A DNA stretch of 64,000 nucleotides, from the NCBI RefSeq assembly GCF_035989285.1, contig NZ_CP108513.1, positions 1,364,001-1,428,000 on the forward strand, given 5' to 3'. Source of the DNA: Streptomyces sp. NBC_01235. GTDB lineage: Bacteria > Actinomycetota > Actinomycetes > Streptomycetales > Streptomycetaceae. Below, in pieces: positions 1 through 8,952 of the stretch. Positions within the stretch are counted from its first letter, which is position 1. Each line of letters starts with the position of its first letter. Both the position numbers and the translations under genes were made by a program. Under the pieces are notes generated by a model. The model did no database searches. It had not been told where the DNA came from and saw only the letters and a list, made by a program, of their open reading frames with translations.

Positions 1-298
1 CGCGGCGAGCTGAGCGGAGAGGTGCCCCGGGGCAGTGCGGGCCACCGGCACCCGCCAGAGGGCCACGAACGCGTCGGTGAGGCCGTTCGCCGCCTCACAC
101 CGACCTGAAGCTTCTCCACCGAAGGGCTGCGGCGCCGCCCTGGTCGCGCTGCCCCTGGTTTCCTTCCTCCCGGACCCGCGTCGGGACACGAGCGGGCCGC
201 ACCGCCACCGGAACGGCCCCGGAGACGGCCGTCCAGCGGGCCTGGCCGAGCCGTGTCCTGCCGCCTGCGCGGTGTCGGCCGTGGCCGGTCCTCTCCGC
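1..298. other. left-edge region without a supportable gene
   Basis: I see no convincing gene in this stretch. It lies just downstream of the stop of the minus-strand PucR-type gene. One minus-strand frame stays open over the first ~180 bases, and the part nearest the edge reads like ordinary coding sequence, so the 5' end of a leftward gene could be cut by the window edge. I cannot find a start codon paired with a ribosome binding site, so I do not call it. The plus-strand reading frame here is the mirror of the neighbouring gene. Confidence 0.3.
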
Positions 299-1618
299 TC
301 AGGTGGGAGCGTAGGCCGTGGCGACCGGGGTGACGCCGAGGCGGGCTCGGGCCGGGTGGGCCGCCATGTGCAGCGGCGGTTGGGGGGACAGACCGCGGGG
401 AGCCGGGATGCGGGGGCGGGTCGCGCCCGCGCCGCGGGTGGGCGGGCCGTCCGGAACGGCTGCGTGGTCGCTGACGTCGGCGGTGTCCCCGAGCGAGGAG
501 GCGCCCGTCGTCATCGTCGGTTCGGGCCAGGTCAGGCCCGCGCTGCGCTGGAACCGGGTGACGGCGGCGACGGCGAGGGCCGCGCGCAGGGTGCACAGGC
601 CACGCAGCCCGTCGAGGCGCTGGCCGGTGAGCAGACCGATCCGCTGCAGGCGGCGGTCCAGCGTGTTGCGGTGGATGCCCAGCCGCTCACAGGCACGGTG
701 ACGGACACCGTCGGCGGCGATGAGGGCGGTCAGGGTGTCCCAGAGGACGGGGTGCTCGTTCAGCGGCTCGACCATCTTGAGAAGCCGCTCGGAAACGGCC
801 GGGGTCTCCGTCGCGCCGTACTCCACCAGGATGTCGTCGAGTCCGTACACCCCGGGCGGACAGTCGAGGGCGAGGAGCGTGGCGCAGATCCCGTCGGCGA
901 CCGTCACTCCGCCCGCCTCCTGGTCCGCGCGCACGTCCGGCGCGCCGACGGCCGGGTCCTGCCAGTGGACCGCGATCCAGACGTCGCCCGGCAGGTCCTT
1001 GTGGGCTTCGCGGGCGAGGGAGACGGCCTCCTCCTGGTCGGCCGCCGGCAGCAGGACGTGGGCGCCTTCGTCGGAAGCCGGCACGACCGCGGCGGCCAGT
1101 CCCCGGAAGACCCGGTGGATGTCGGCGATCGTGCAGGACAGGGCGCGCACGGCCAGCACCGCGCGCGCCTTGGTGGACGCCTCCTGGGTGAGGTGCGCGG
1201 GGACCTGCCGAGGGGGCTCCGGATCGTCCTCACCGCCGGTCCCCACCTCGAAGAAGCCGCAGTTCAGCTCCCGGCCCACCAGCCGTCCTGCGTCCCCGAG
1301 CCGCAGCACCATCACTTCGTGCGTCAGAGCGTCCTGGTCATGGGCGCCAACCGTGCACCGGTTGACGAGATGGCGCGTCATGCCGCCCACCATGGCGAGC
1401 AGTTCGTCGAGCGACCGGCCGCGTCGCGCCCACGCCCGGCCCTCCGCACGGATACGAGCCGCGCTCTGCCAGCTCCAGTCGCCCTGGCCGGACACCACCT
1501 CGGTCAGAGCCGAGAAGATCTCCCAGCGGACTCTGCGGCATCCCTCGTCGACATCCTCGATCCCCTCCGACGCGAAGAGTGGGTGAAGATCAGGTTTGGC
1601 CCCCGCGTGTGTGGTCAT
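299..1618 (-). CDS. PucR/CdaR-family transcriptional regulator
   Basis: A 439-residue cytoplasmic regulator. The C-terminal third (about residues 290-350) has the PucR-type helix-turn-helix pattern: an L-x-x-H-P-V-L-W-D-T-L segment, then a helix with A-C-E-R-L-G-I-H-R-N-T-L-D-R-R-L. This family normally has a long N-terminal sensory or GGDEF-like region and a terminal HTH_30 domain, and the length fits. The N-terminal ~280 residues have no motif I can name. The last ~80 residues are Pro/Ala/Arg-rich and look disordered. It is divergent from the response-regulator gene across ~190 bp, so the two may share a control region. PucR-type proteins often act as activators of accessory pathways, but the target here is unknown. 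The ATG at 1618 has only a weak ribosome binding site, so the start is approximate. Confidence 0.8.
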   Translation of the reverse strand: MTTHAGAKPDLHPLFASEGIEDVDEGCRRVRWEIFSALTEVVSGQGDWSWQSAARIRAEGRAWARRGRSLDELLAMVGGMTRHLVNRCTVGAHDQDALTHEVMVLRLGDAGRLVGRELNCGFFEVGTGGEDDPEPPRQVPAHLTQEASTKARAVLAVRALSCTIADIHRVFRGLAAAVVPASDEGAHVLLPAADQEEAVSLAREAHKDLPGDVWIAVHWQDPAVGAPDVRADQEAGGVTVADGICATLLALDCPPGVYGLDDILVEYGATETPAVSERLLKMVEPLNEHPVLWDTLTALIAADGVRHRACERLGIHRNTLDRRLQRIGLLTGQRLDGLRGLCTLRAALAVAAVTRFQRSAGLTWPEPTMTTGASSLGDTADVSDHAAVPDGPPTRGAGATRPRIPAPRGLSPQPPLHMAAHPARARLGVTPVATAYAPT

Positions 1619-1804
1619 GTCAGGACAGCAAAGTCCACGAACTTCAGAGATACATCAAAGTCCGCTCAGAGCACGATCGGAAAAGGAACCGAGGGATCAT
1701 CCCTGTGCCATCATGACGAGGACAGCAGGTGATCCCGTCTTCCTCGATTCCGCGGGCAGATCTCGACAACAATGGGTTCTTACCGACTTCATGGTGCGCA
1801 CACG

Positions 1805-2530
1805 ATGAACCAGAGCGACACGTCCTCGAAAACGACCGTGCTCGTAGTGGAGGACGAGTCCAGCATCGCCTCCATGCTCACCATGGCGTTGCAGTTCCTC
1901 GGATTCGAGGTGATCACCGCCGGCCGGGGGGGCGAGGCTCTCGCCCTGGCGGCCGACCGTGCCCCGAACGTCGTACTGCTCGATGTCGTCCTTCCCGACA
2001 TGGACGGCTTCGAGGTCTGCCGGGGGCTGCGGGGTGCGGGCGTCAACGCTCCCGTCCTGTTCGTGACCGCCCGCGACGCGGTGGAGGACAAGGTCCGGGG
2101 CCTCGAACTCGCCGACGACTACGTCACCAAGCCGTTCGACCTCAACGAGGTGGTGGCCCGGATCCGGGCCGTCATGCGCCGCGGACGTGAACTGACGCCT
2201 GTCAACAGCCGTAGGCTGCGCGCCGGTTGGGTGGAGCTGGACCAGGACACGCGCGAGGTCTGGCGGCACGGCGAGCTCGTGCAGCTGTCGTCGACGGAAT
2301 TCGCGCTACTGCGCTATCTCCTGGAAAACGCCGACCAGGTCATCTCCAAGGCGCAGATGCTGGACCACGTCTGGAGCTACGACTTCCGCGGCGAGTCGGG
2401 AATCGTCGAGACGTACATCTACTATCTGCGCCGCAAACTGGGCGACACCGGCCAGACGCTGATCCACACCGTTCGCGGCGCGGGTTATCTGGTGCGCTCG
2501 GCACCTCCCGGACACCTCAGGGAGGACTGA
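1805..2530 (+). CDS. OmpR/PhoB-family response regulator
   Basis: A 241-residue two-component response regulator. The receiver domain (residues ~11-125) has the acidic pair E16/D17, the phospho-acceptor D60 in LLDVVLPDMDG, T88 in FVTARDA and K109 in TKPF. The winged-helix DNA-binding domain (~145-235) ends with the usual VETYIYYLRRKL and VRGAGYLVR segments. I chose the ATG at 1805 over an in-frame ATG at 1772 because the receiver fold starts just after it; neither has a strong ribosome binding site. Oddity: the conserved G-A-D-D-Y before the lysine reads L-A-D-D-Y, which appears to be one residue short. The gene sits 1 nt upstream of its cognate kinase, so the pair is almost certainly co-translated. 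Confidence 0.9.
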   Translation: MNQSDTSSKTTVLVVEDESSIASMLTMALQFLGFEVITAGRGGEALALAADRAPNVVLLDVVLPDMDGFEVCRGLRGAGVNAPVLFVTARDAVEDKVRGLELADDYVTKPFDLNEVVARIRAVMRRGRELTPVNSRRLRAGWVELDQDTREVWRHGELVQLSSTEFALLRYLLENADQVISKAQMLDHVWSYDFRGESGIVETYIYYLRRKLGDTGQTLIHTVRGAGYLVRSAPPGHLRED

Positions 2531-2531
2531 G

Positions 2532-4094
2532 GTGTCCACCGCCGCGTACGCCGCCCCGAGCCGTCGCAAGGACCGGGGGGCCCGGTTCCGTGCGGTCCCC
2601 CAGTACGCCATCCGCATGCTCGCCTGGGGCTTCCTCGTCATCGCAGCGATCGGTGTGCTCGGTGCCGACCTCTACTGCGTGGGCACGTTGTCGTACCGCC
2701 TCCGGGAGCGCACCGACCAGCAGATCGCGCAGAGTCACCACGCCCGGATGGAGGCACTGCGTGCCGGGAAGGGCCTGTATCCGGCCCGGGACGGATCAGC
2801 GGCCCTGGTGACCGACGGTCGCGGAGCCGTGCGCCTGTCGACGGGGCCTCCGTCCCTCCTCGACAGCCTTCCGACATCGGCGGACCAGTTGCTCGAGCGG
2901 GACGGCGTCGGTCACCCGCTGCCGGTGCCGGGCCGAGCGGCACGAGCGCTCGTGGACCGTCTGCCGGACGGCACCTACCTGGTGACCGCACGGTCGACGG
3001 ACGCGGACGAGGCGACCGTGCGGACGCTGATGGGCATCGAGACCGCCACCAGCATCCCCCTGATCGTCGTGTTGGCTCTCGGGGCCGTGTGGACCAGTCG
3101 GTGGGCCTTCGTCGCCCTGCGCGAGATGTCGCACGACGCCCGGCGGATCGCGGAAGGCGGTGCCGAGTCCTCGGAACGCATCCCGGTCGTGACCCAGCCG
3201 CTGAGGGAGCTGCGATGCACAGCCGACACCTACAACTACCTTCTGCGGCGCATCGAGGAGGGCTCGGTGCGCCGCCGGCGGGAGGAGAACAGGCTGTGCG
3301 AGCTCGTCGACGCCGCCAGTCATGAACTGCGCACCCCCCTCACCACCATCACCGGGTACACGCAACTGGCCCTGATCCGGGCGCTGGACGACCCGCGTCG
3401 GCTGGACGAGGCGATGGAACAGGTCCAGAAGGAGACCCGGCGCCTGATCAGCCTGGTGGACGACATGCTGCTGCTGGCCCGGCTGGGGCATGGCGGGATG
3501 CTCGAACAACGTCCGGTGGACCTGGCTCAACTCTGTCTTCAGGCGGTGCCCCGGGCTCAGAGCTCCGGTGCTCCGCGCACGCTGCGCTGCGTGGTGGAGT
3601 CCTTCCCTCATTGGGTGGAGGGCGACCGGCGGAGGCTGGAGCAGGCGATCGACAACCTGCTGGCCAACGTGCTGGCCCACACCCCCGAGGACACCTCGGC
3701 CCTGGTCCGGCTGGGCCTGGACGGCGAGCGCCATGTCATCGATGTCATCGACGACGGCCCCGGCATCGACGAGTCCGTGCGGGACCGCATCTTCGAGCCG
3801 TTCTTCAGCGCGGCGAGCGCCGCACCGACGGATCCGGAGGCGCCCCGGTGCCCGGGCCGCGGACTCGGGTTGAGCGTGGCGGCAGCGGTGATCACCGCAC
3901 ACGGCGGTTCCATCGGTCTCGAACCGACCGAGCGGGGCGCCTGGTTGCGGGTCAGCCTGCCCGCGGCGGGCCGAGGGCACCGTCTCGATCGCGGCACCCG
4001 GCGCGCTGTCCTGAGCCGGAACAGACGCGGTACGCCTCCTCACTCCAGCCGGACCGGCGCCGGGCATCCCGACGAAAACCAGGGATTCCCCTAG
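2532..4094 (+). CDS. membrane sensor histidine kinase
   Basis: A 520-residue class I sensor kinase, partner of the regulator just upstream. Transmembrane segment 1 lies at ~residues 28-50, followed by an extracytoplasmic loop of ~120 residues and TM2 at ~170-195. A HAMP-like linker follows, then the HisKA box with phospho-acceptor H264 in ASHELRTPL. The HATPase domain (~360-475) has the N box (DNLLANVLAHTP), the G1 box DDGPGID and a G2 box RGLGLSV. The GTG start at 2532 is fixed by GGAGG at 2521-2525, inside the end of the preceding gene. The C-terminal ~45 residues are basic and low-complexity. The extracellular loop has no recognisable sensor fold, so the signal is unknown. Confidence 0.9.
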   Translation: MSTAAYAAPSRRKDRGARFRAVPQYAIRMLAWGFLVIAAIGVLGADLYCVGTLSYRLRERTDQQIAQSHHARMEALRAGKGLYPARDGSAALVTDGRGAVRLSTGPPSLLDSLPTSADQLLERDGVGHPLPVPGRAARALVDRLPDGTYLVTARSTDADEATVRTLMGIETATSIPLIVVLALGAVWTSRWAFVALREMSHDARRIAEGGAESSERIPVVTQPLRELRCTADTYNYLLRRIEEGSVRRRREENRLCELVDAASHELRTPLTTITGYTQLALIRALDDPRRLDEAMEQVQKETRRLISLVDDMLLLARLGHGGMLEQRPVDLAQLCLQAVPRAQSSGAPRTLRCVVESFPHWVEGDRRRLEQAIDNLLANVLAHTPEDTSALVRLGLDGERHVIDVIDDGPGIDESVRDRIFEPFFSAASAAPTDPEAPRCPGRGLGLSVAAAVITAHGGSIGLEPTERGAWLRVSLPAAGRGHRLDRGTRRAVLSRNRRGTPPHSSRTGAGHPDENQGFP

Positions 4095-4558
4095 ATCCAC
4101 CGAGCGGGAGTCCGTCACGCCCGCGCCAGTTGCATGTGATCCGGCTGTGGGGCGGAATCCGCCAACGGGTGGCCGTGCGGCGGGCGCTCCGCACCGGTAC
4201 GACGGCCTTGAGCAGCGCTTTTCCGACGGGCGCCGCGGGCTCGGCAGACGGCGGTGCGGTGCTCGTGGACGGACGCGCGGTCGGCGGGGCGGCCCCTCCG
4301 AAGGGTCGGGGCCGCAGCCCTCCGACTCCGCCGCGAATCCCCCGTGTGTCCGACCCACCCCTTCCCACCTGGTCTTCCTTTCCTGTCGATGTCGATAGCG
4401 CGTTGTAACATCCTCGTCACGCGGAGACTTGGCGACCCAAGAGGGGCCTTGGGTATCGTGCCGCCAAGCAAGGCTTGTTTTCATCGCGTTGGCGCAAGGC
4501 ACCCGGATCGGGCGGTGAGGTGTATTTTCGACGGACCGGCGAGGAGACCGAAGGGTCG
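4095..4558. other. intergenic region with two small hairpins
   Basis: A 464-bp gap between the two kinase genes. The open frames here look like mirrors or random G/C-rich readings. Two small inverted repeats stand out. One is CCCAAG/CTTGGG (4436-4441 and 4448-4453) with a six-base loop. The other is CAAGC/GCTTG (4465-4469 and 4473-4477), followed by four T residues. The second resembles a weak intrinsic terminator and would separate the kinases into two transcription units, but its stem is short for a streptomycete. I see no convincing -35/-10 pair. Confidence 0.3.
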
Positions 4559-5602
4559 GTGCCTCACCCCTTGAACTCGGCGCGGAGCCCCCACAGACGT
4601 GCGGCGGTCGGGGCCCTGTCCCTCGTGGTCGTTCTCTTGGCCCTGTCCGCCGGGCCGATGCCGGGCGGGGGGCCGTCGGCGGTCAGACCGGCCACCACCT
4701 GCGCGACGACCCTCCACACGGGCGCCACCGGTCGCGGCGGCGATCGAGCGGCCGTGATCGGCAGCAGCACGCACAGCATGGGGATCATGGGACCGATACC
4801 GACTCTGCGGGCCCCTGGTTCGCGGGCGCTGCTCAAGCTGGCACTGCTCTTCCTGCCGTTATTGGCGGCCGTCGGGCTCGGCGCCCAACTGCGCAGGGAG
4901 CGCGACAACCGGCGCAAGTCCGAGCAGCGGCTGATGGCATTCCTCGCGACCGCCTGCCACGAGTTGCGCACTCCGCTCACCGCGATCTCCGGCTATGTCC
5001 AGTTGGCCAGGCTGGGCGGACTGGCCGATCTGGAGAAGTTCGACCTGGTCATGGCCCGCATGGCCGACGAGAACCGCCGCATGTCGGGCCTCCTGGACGA
5101 GTTGATGCTGCTCGCCCGTCTCGACCTGGGCCAGCCGCTGCGCCGTGAGCCGGTCAACCTCGCGCAGCTGTGCCGTGATGCGGTGGCCGACGCCCAGGCC
5201 TGTTCCCCGCACCATCCGATCCGGCTCACGATCCTGCCGGGCACCCACGCGGTCAACGGCGACCGGGACCGCCTCTACCAGGCGGTCGCCAATCTGCTGG
5301 CGAACGTGCGGCACCACACGCCCGACGGCACACGCACCGCACTCGGCCTGGGCACCGAGGACGGTTTCCGGGTCATCGAGGTCATCGACGACGGGCCGGG
5401 CATACCCGTCGAGTTGCGCCACTCGTCCTTCGAACGGTTCGTCCACGGCGGGCAGACGCCGACCCGGGCAGTGGTCGCGGACACGGGCGGCGGGAACGGC
5501 CTGGGACTGAGCGTCGTGGCGGCCATCGTCACCGCGCACGGCGGCACGGTGTCCCTGGAACCCGGCCGGGGGGCGTGGTTCCGCATCCGGCTGCCCGCCT
5601 GA
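4559..5602 (+). CDS. unpaired membrane histidine kinase with in-frame TTA codon
   Basis: A 347-residue histidine kinase with no response regulator beside it. The chosen GTG at 4559 gives an N-terminal hydrophobic segment (residues ~14-32), a short loop rich in Gly/Thr, and a second hydrophobic segment (~93-107). It leads directly into HisKA, with H134 in CHELRTPLTAISGY. There is no HAMP domain. The HATPase domain (~220-345) has NLLANVRHH, DDGPGIP and GNGLGLSV. An in-frame ATG at 4475 would add 28 residues but puts charged sequence ahead of the first membrane segment; GAGGAG at 4541 supports the GTG. Leu101, inside the second membrane segment, is encoded by TTA (4859-4861), a codon read by bldA tRNA in streptomycetes. 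The kinase core resembles that of the upstream kinase, which suggests duplication, and it may act on the same regulator. Confidence 0.82.
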   Translation: MPHPLNSARSPHRRAAVGALSLVVVLLALSAGPMPGGGPSAVRPATTCATTLHTGATGRGGDRAAVIGSSTHSMGIMGPIPTLRAPGSRALLKLALLFLPLLAAVGLGAQLRRERDNRRKSEQRLMAFLATACHELRTPLTAISGYVQLARLGGLADLEKFDLVMARMADENRRMSGLLDELMLLARLDLGQPLRREPVNLAQLCRDAVADAQACSPHHPIRLTILPGTHAVNGDRDRLYQAVANLLANVRHHTPDGTRTALGLGTEDGFRVIEVIDDGPGIPVELRHSSFERFVHGGQTPTRAVVADTGGGNGLGLSVVAAIVTAHGGTVSLEPGRGAWFRIRLPA

Positions 5603-6186
5603 GCCGTTCCGGCCACACCACTCCGCCGCCGATTTTCCGGCGCAACGCACCGGTCCCGGCAGGGAGCAAGAAGGTGCCATGTCCGGCGAAAAAGAACTTC
5701 GAGGAGCCCGGCAGTGCACAGGAAATACCGCACGTTCAATCCTCGCGAAGCAGCTACCCGGAAAATTGACTTAAATTCTAGGCGATTCACTAGTCACGGC
5801 TCATTCACACCCGCTCCACATCGGCGCGAATTGGATGAACCGGACAGCAATACCCGCAGACCCAGGTTCTTCCGGCCTTTCCGGGGCACTGTCGCGACGC
5901 TCCCAAGACCATTCCTGTCACCGCGTCTTTCACATGACATACAAGCGGACAGGGCGAACCCGCTACAATCCAGAGCGTTGTATATGCACCAACTGTGAAC
6001 CAAGAACAAAGCGCTAGAAACCGTTCACAAAGCGGTGAGCGCCTCACGCCCTTCACCCATGGGCCCCTGTGGACTTCGACCCCCACACACCGCCGTGCAG
6101 ACCCCCGTCGGCCCGCTCGTTCTCCCCTCACCTCCCCGCACAGAGCCCATCAAGTGTCCGTCCCCCACAGAACATTCGGTGGCCCC
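5603..6186 (+). promoter_or_regulatory. control region upstream of the LAL regulator operon
   Basis: A 584-bp gene-free stretch, clearly less GC-rich than its surroundings between about 5750 and 6035. It contains TTGACT at 5766-5771 followed 17-19 bases later by ACTAGTCA (a possible -35/-10 pair), and TACAAT at 5964-5969, a good match to a -10 hexamer but without a convincing -35. An inverted repeat follows at 5994-6029. The downstream frame stays open back to 5995, but those residues look non-coding and precede the conserved LAL N terminus. The most likely role is the promoter and operator region of the three LAL genes. Confidence 0.45.
5994..6029. repeat. inverted repeat TGTGAAC-N22-GTTCACA
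   Basis: Perfect 7-bp arms (5994-6000 and 6023-6029) separated by 22 bases. It lies between the candidate -10 element and the start of the first LAL gene. It could be an operator for a dimeric regulator or a leader hairpin; the sequence cannot decide which. Confidence 0.4.
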
Positions 6187-8952
6187 GTGAACCGCACCTC
6201 GGCCTTACCGGCCCATCGATCACCGAGCACGAGTGAGACCCCGAGCGAATCCCTGGTGGGCAGAACCACCGTGCTCTCGGCACTGATCGACCACATGCCC
6301 CGGACCGACTACGGATCAGCCCCCGGCGTGATGCTGACCGGGCCCGCCGGAATCGGCCGCAGCGTGGTGCTGCGGGCCTTCTGCGACCTCGTGGCCGCCC
6401 AGGCGTCCGTGCTGCGTGCCGGCCCGCTGGACGGAACCTGGTACGACGCGGTCGGATCCGCACGCGGCGACACCTACCGCGGCCGATCCTCGCCTGGCGA
6501 GGCCCCTTTGTCGTGCCATCAGCTCCACGAGACGGTGCTGGAGCTCTGCCGGCGCGGGCCCGTGGTGCTGGCCGTGGACGACGCGCACCTGTCCCGCCCG
6601 CAGTCGTTGCGCGCACTCGACTACGTCCTGCGCAGATCCCTCGGGCTGCCGCTGCTGCCCGTCATCACGGCAGCCCCCGTCGCCGAGCCACCGGCCCTCG
6701 TCCGCCTGCTCACCCACCATGCGTGGACCACGGTCGAGTTGACTCCCCTGTCCGACACCGACATCGCCGAACTGCTCACCCGGCGGCTGGGACACGAACC
6801 CTGCGCGGCCCTGCTGCGTGAGTGCCTGGAGCGCTCCGAGGGCAACCCCTCGGCCGCGCACGCGTTCGTCGACCGGCACACCGGCACACCTGGCGCGACA
6901 GGCGACGAGACGGGTTGCGGCCCCACGACCTCCCAAGGCCTGGGAGCGCTCCCCGCCTCCGCCTCCGCCGTCCTGTCGGCCGTGGCCGTACTGGGTTGCG
7001 CCGAACCCGAGTTGGTGAGCGAACTGATCCGGATGCCCCTGCCCGCCGTGCGGCGCGCCCTGAACCAGCTCACCGAACGCCGGGTCCTCCCGCTCGACGG
7101 CCCGCGAGCCCCCTCGCAGGGACCGGCCGCCGACGTGCCGAACGGCTTGTCCAGCGACGACCTCATTCCGCTGTACGCCCGCGCCGCCCGGCTCCTGGAG
7201 GACGCGGGCCGCCCACCGGCCCAGGTGGCGGACGTGCTGCTGCGGATCCGGTACGGCGCCGCGCCGTGGATGCTGGAGGCCCTCTACAGCGCGGCCCTGT
7301 CCACCGACTCGCCGGGCGCCGCCGTGCGCTACCTGTCGCACGCGCTGGACATCGGCGCCGGCGAGAACACCCGCATGCTGCGCCGGATCAGGGCCCTGCT
7401 CGCCGACACCCTCAGCACCGACGCACCGGAGCTGGCGGTCCATCAGCTGAGCACGCTGCTGGCGAGCAGCACCGACGGACACGAACTCGCCGACATCGCA
7501 CTGCGGTACGCCGACACCCTCGTCGTGCTCGGCCGCGGCGACGAGGCCGCCCGGCTGCTCGCCGACGTGCTGGACCACCGGGCCGGTTTCGGGAAGGTCG
7601 TCGTCCCGCAGGAAAGCCGCCCCGCGCTGGAGTCCGCCCTGCTGCTCACCGGAGCGCTGGGCCCCGGGACCGTGCACTGGGTCCGGGAGCGCTCCCTGGC
7701 CTCCGGCGAACCCGCCGGCAACAGCCCCGGCGACCGCCGGCTGCGGCTCGCCCGCGCCGCGCTGTCGGTGCTCAGCGGCCGCCCCGTGCGCGAGCATCCC
7801 CGCCTTCCCGCCGTCGACGCCCCCGGCACTCCCCTGGACGACCTGTCGCTGATCGCCTCCGCCGTCGTCGCGAACCTCACCGACGACAACACCATGGCGC
7901 TGGACACACTCGACCGGCTCCTCGGCAACCAGCTCCGCGGGGAACTGGACCCCAGCCGGATCCACGCCCTCGCGGTCCGGGCTCTGGTGCTCAGCGCGAC
8001 CGGCGACCTGCTCGCGGCCGAACGGGACAGCCGGCACGCCCTGGAACTCGAGCGCCGGCGCGGTGACGGCCCCGCCGTCACGTCCGCCGTCGTCTTCGCC
8101 TACGTACTCGCCCAGCGCGGCACCATGGCCGCCGCCGCGGCCGTCCTCTCCGAGGTCGCCTGCACCGAACTGCGACGACTCTCCTACATCCACCCCGTGT
8201 ACTGGTGGGCGACGGCCGCCGTGCGACGAGCCGAGGGCGACCTGCGCGGCGCGCTGATCGCCCTGCGCGCGAGCGGCCGGGCGCTGGGCCCGGAGGGCAC
8301 CGAGTCCCCGCTGCTGCTGCCATGGTGGCTGGAGGCGTCCGACCTGCTGACGGAACTCGGCCGCCCGGCCGAGGCACGCCGGGTGGCGTCCCAGGGCGGC
8401 GCGCACATAGCTCGCTCCGACACCCCGCGCGGCGCCGGGCTGGCCCTGCTGGCCCGCGGTCTGGCCACTCCGGGCCGCGCAGGCCACCGGCTCCTCGACG
8501 AGGCCTGCGCGCGGCTGGCCGACTCCCCCGCCCGGTTGCTGCGGGCCCGCGCCGAATACGCGCTGGGCGCCGCCCTGCTCGACGACGGAGACCCCCTGGC
8601 CGCCCGGCCCCGGCTCCGGACCGCACTGGACCTGATGACCGGGTGCGGGGCGGGCAACGCCGCGAAAGGCGTCCGGCTCCGGCTCGCCAAGGCGGGTGGG
8701 CGGCCCCGCCGGCCCACCAGCCGCCCGGACGACGCCCTGACGACACGGGAGCGCAGGGTCGCCGCCCTGGCGATGGCCGGCCGCTCCAACCGGGAGATAG
8801 CGGAAGCGCTCTACATCACCCGGCGTACGGTCGAACTGCACCTGACCCACACCTATCAGAAGCTCGGCGTGAGCGGCCGGGAGGAGCTCGTGGGCGTCCT
8901 GCGGGCCACCCCCCGGCCCTGTGCGGCCCGGGCCGGTGACGGGGGACGATGA
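6187..8952 (+). CDS. LAL-family (large LuxR) transcriptional regulator with TTA codon
   Basis: About 921 residues from a GTG at 6187. The N-terminal ATPase region begins at LVGRTTVLSAL. It has a P-loop GPAGIGRS at residues 52-59 with Arg58 where Lys is expected, and a Walker-B-like VVLAVDDAHL. A long helical, TPR-like middle follows. The C-terminal LuxR helix-turn-helix (~849-905) contains LTTRERRVAALAMAGRSNREIAEAL and TRRTVELHLTHTYQKLGV (two separate segments). LAL proteins are typical pathway-specific activators of macrolide PKS clusters. The 7th codon is TTA (6205-6207). GTG at 6154 is an alternative start and would also include the TTA; starting after it would cut into the ATPase domain. 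The stop overlaps the next start (ATGA, 8949-8952), which indicates translational coupling. Confidence 0.88.
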   Translation: MNRTSALPAHRSPSTSETPSESLVGRTTVLSALIDHMPRTDYGSAPGVMLTGPAGIGRSVVLRAFCDLVAAQASVLRAGPLDGTWYDAVGSARGDTYRGRSSPGEAPLSCHQLHETVLELCRRGPVVLAVDDAHLSRPQSLRALDYVLRRSLGLPLLPVITAAPVAEPPALVRLLTHHAWTTVELTPLSDTDIAELLTRRLGHEPCAALLRECLERSEGNPSAAHAFVDRHTGTPGATGDETGCGPTTSQGLGALPASASAVLSAVAVLGCAEPELVSELIRMPLPAVRRALNQLTERRVLPLDGPRAPSQGPAADVPNGLSSDDLIPLYARAARLLEDAGRPPAQVADVLLRIRYGAAPWMLEALYSAALSTDSPGAAVRYLSHALDIGAGENTRMLRRIRALLADTLSTDAPELAVHQLSTLLASSTDGHELADIALRYADTLVVLGRGDEAARLLADVLDHRAGFGKVVVPQESRPALESALLLTGALGPGTVHWVRERSLASGEPAGNSPGDRRLRLARAALSVLSGRPVREHPRLPAVDAPGTPLDDLSLIASAVVANLTDDNTMALDTLDRLLGNQLRGELDPSRIHALAVRALVLSATGDLLAAERDSRHALELERRRGDGPAVTSAVVFAYVLAQRGTMAAAAAVLSEVACTELRRLSYIHPVYWWATAAVRRAEGDLRGALIALRASGRALGPEGTESPLLLPWWLEASDLLTELGRPAEARRVASQGGAHIARSDTPRGAGLALLARGLATPGRAGHRLLDEACARLADSPARLLRARAEYALGAALLDDGDPLAARPRLRTALDLMTGCGAGNAAKGVRLRLAKAGGRPRRPTSRPDDALTTRERRVAALAMAGRSNREIAEALYITRRTVELHLTHTYQKLGVSGREELVGVLRATPRPCAARAGDGGR

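Noticed and set aside
35..1732. 565-residue plus-strand open frame opposite the PucR-type gene
   Set aside because: The minus strand has a recognisable HTH domain; the plus frame is low-complexity and has no motif or ribosome binding site.
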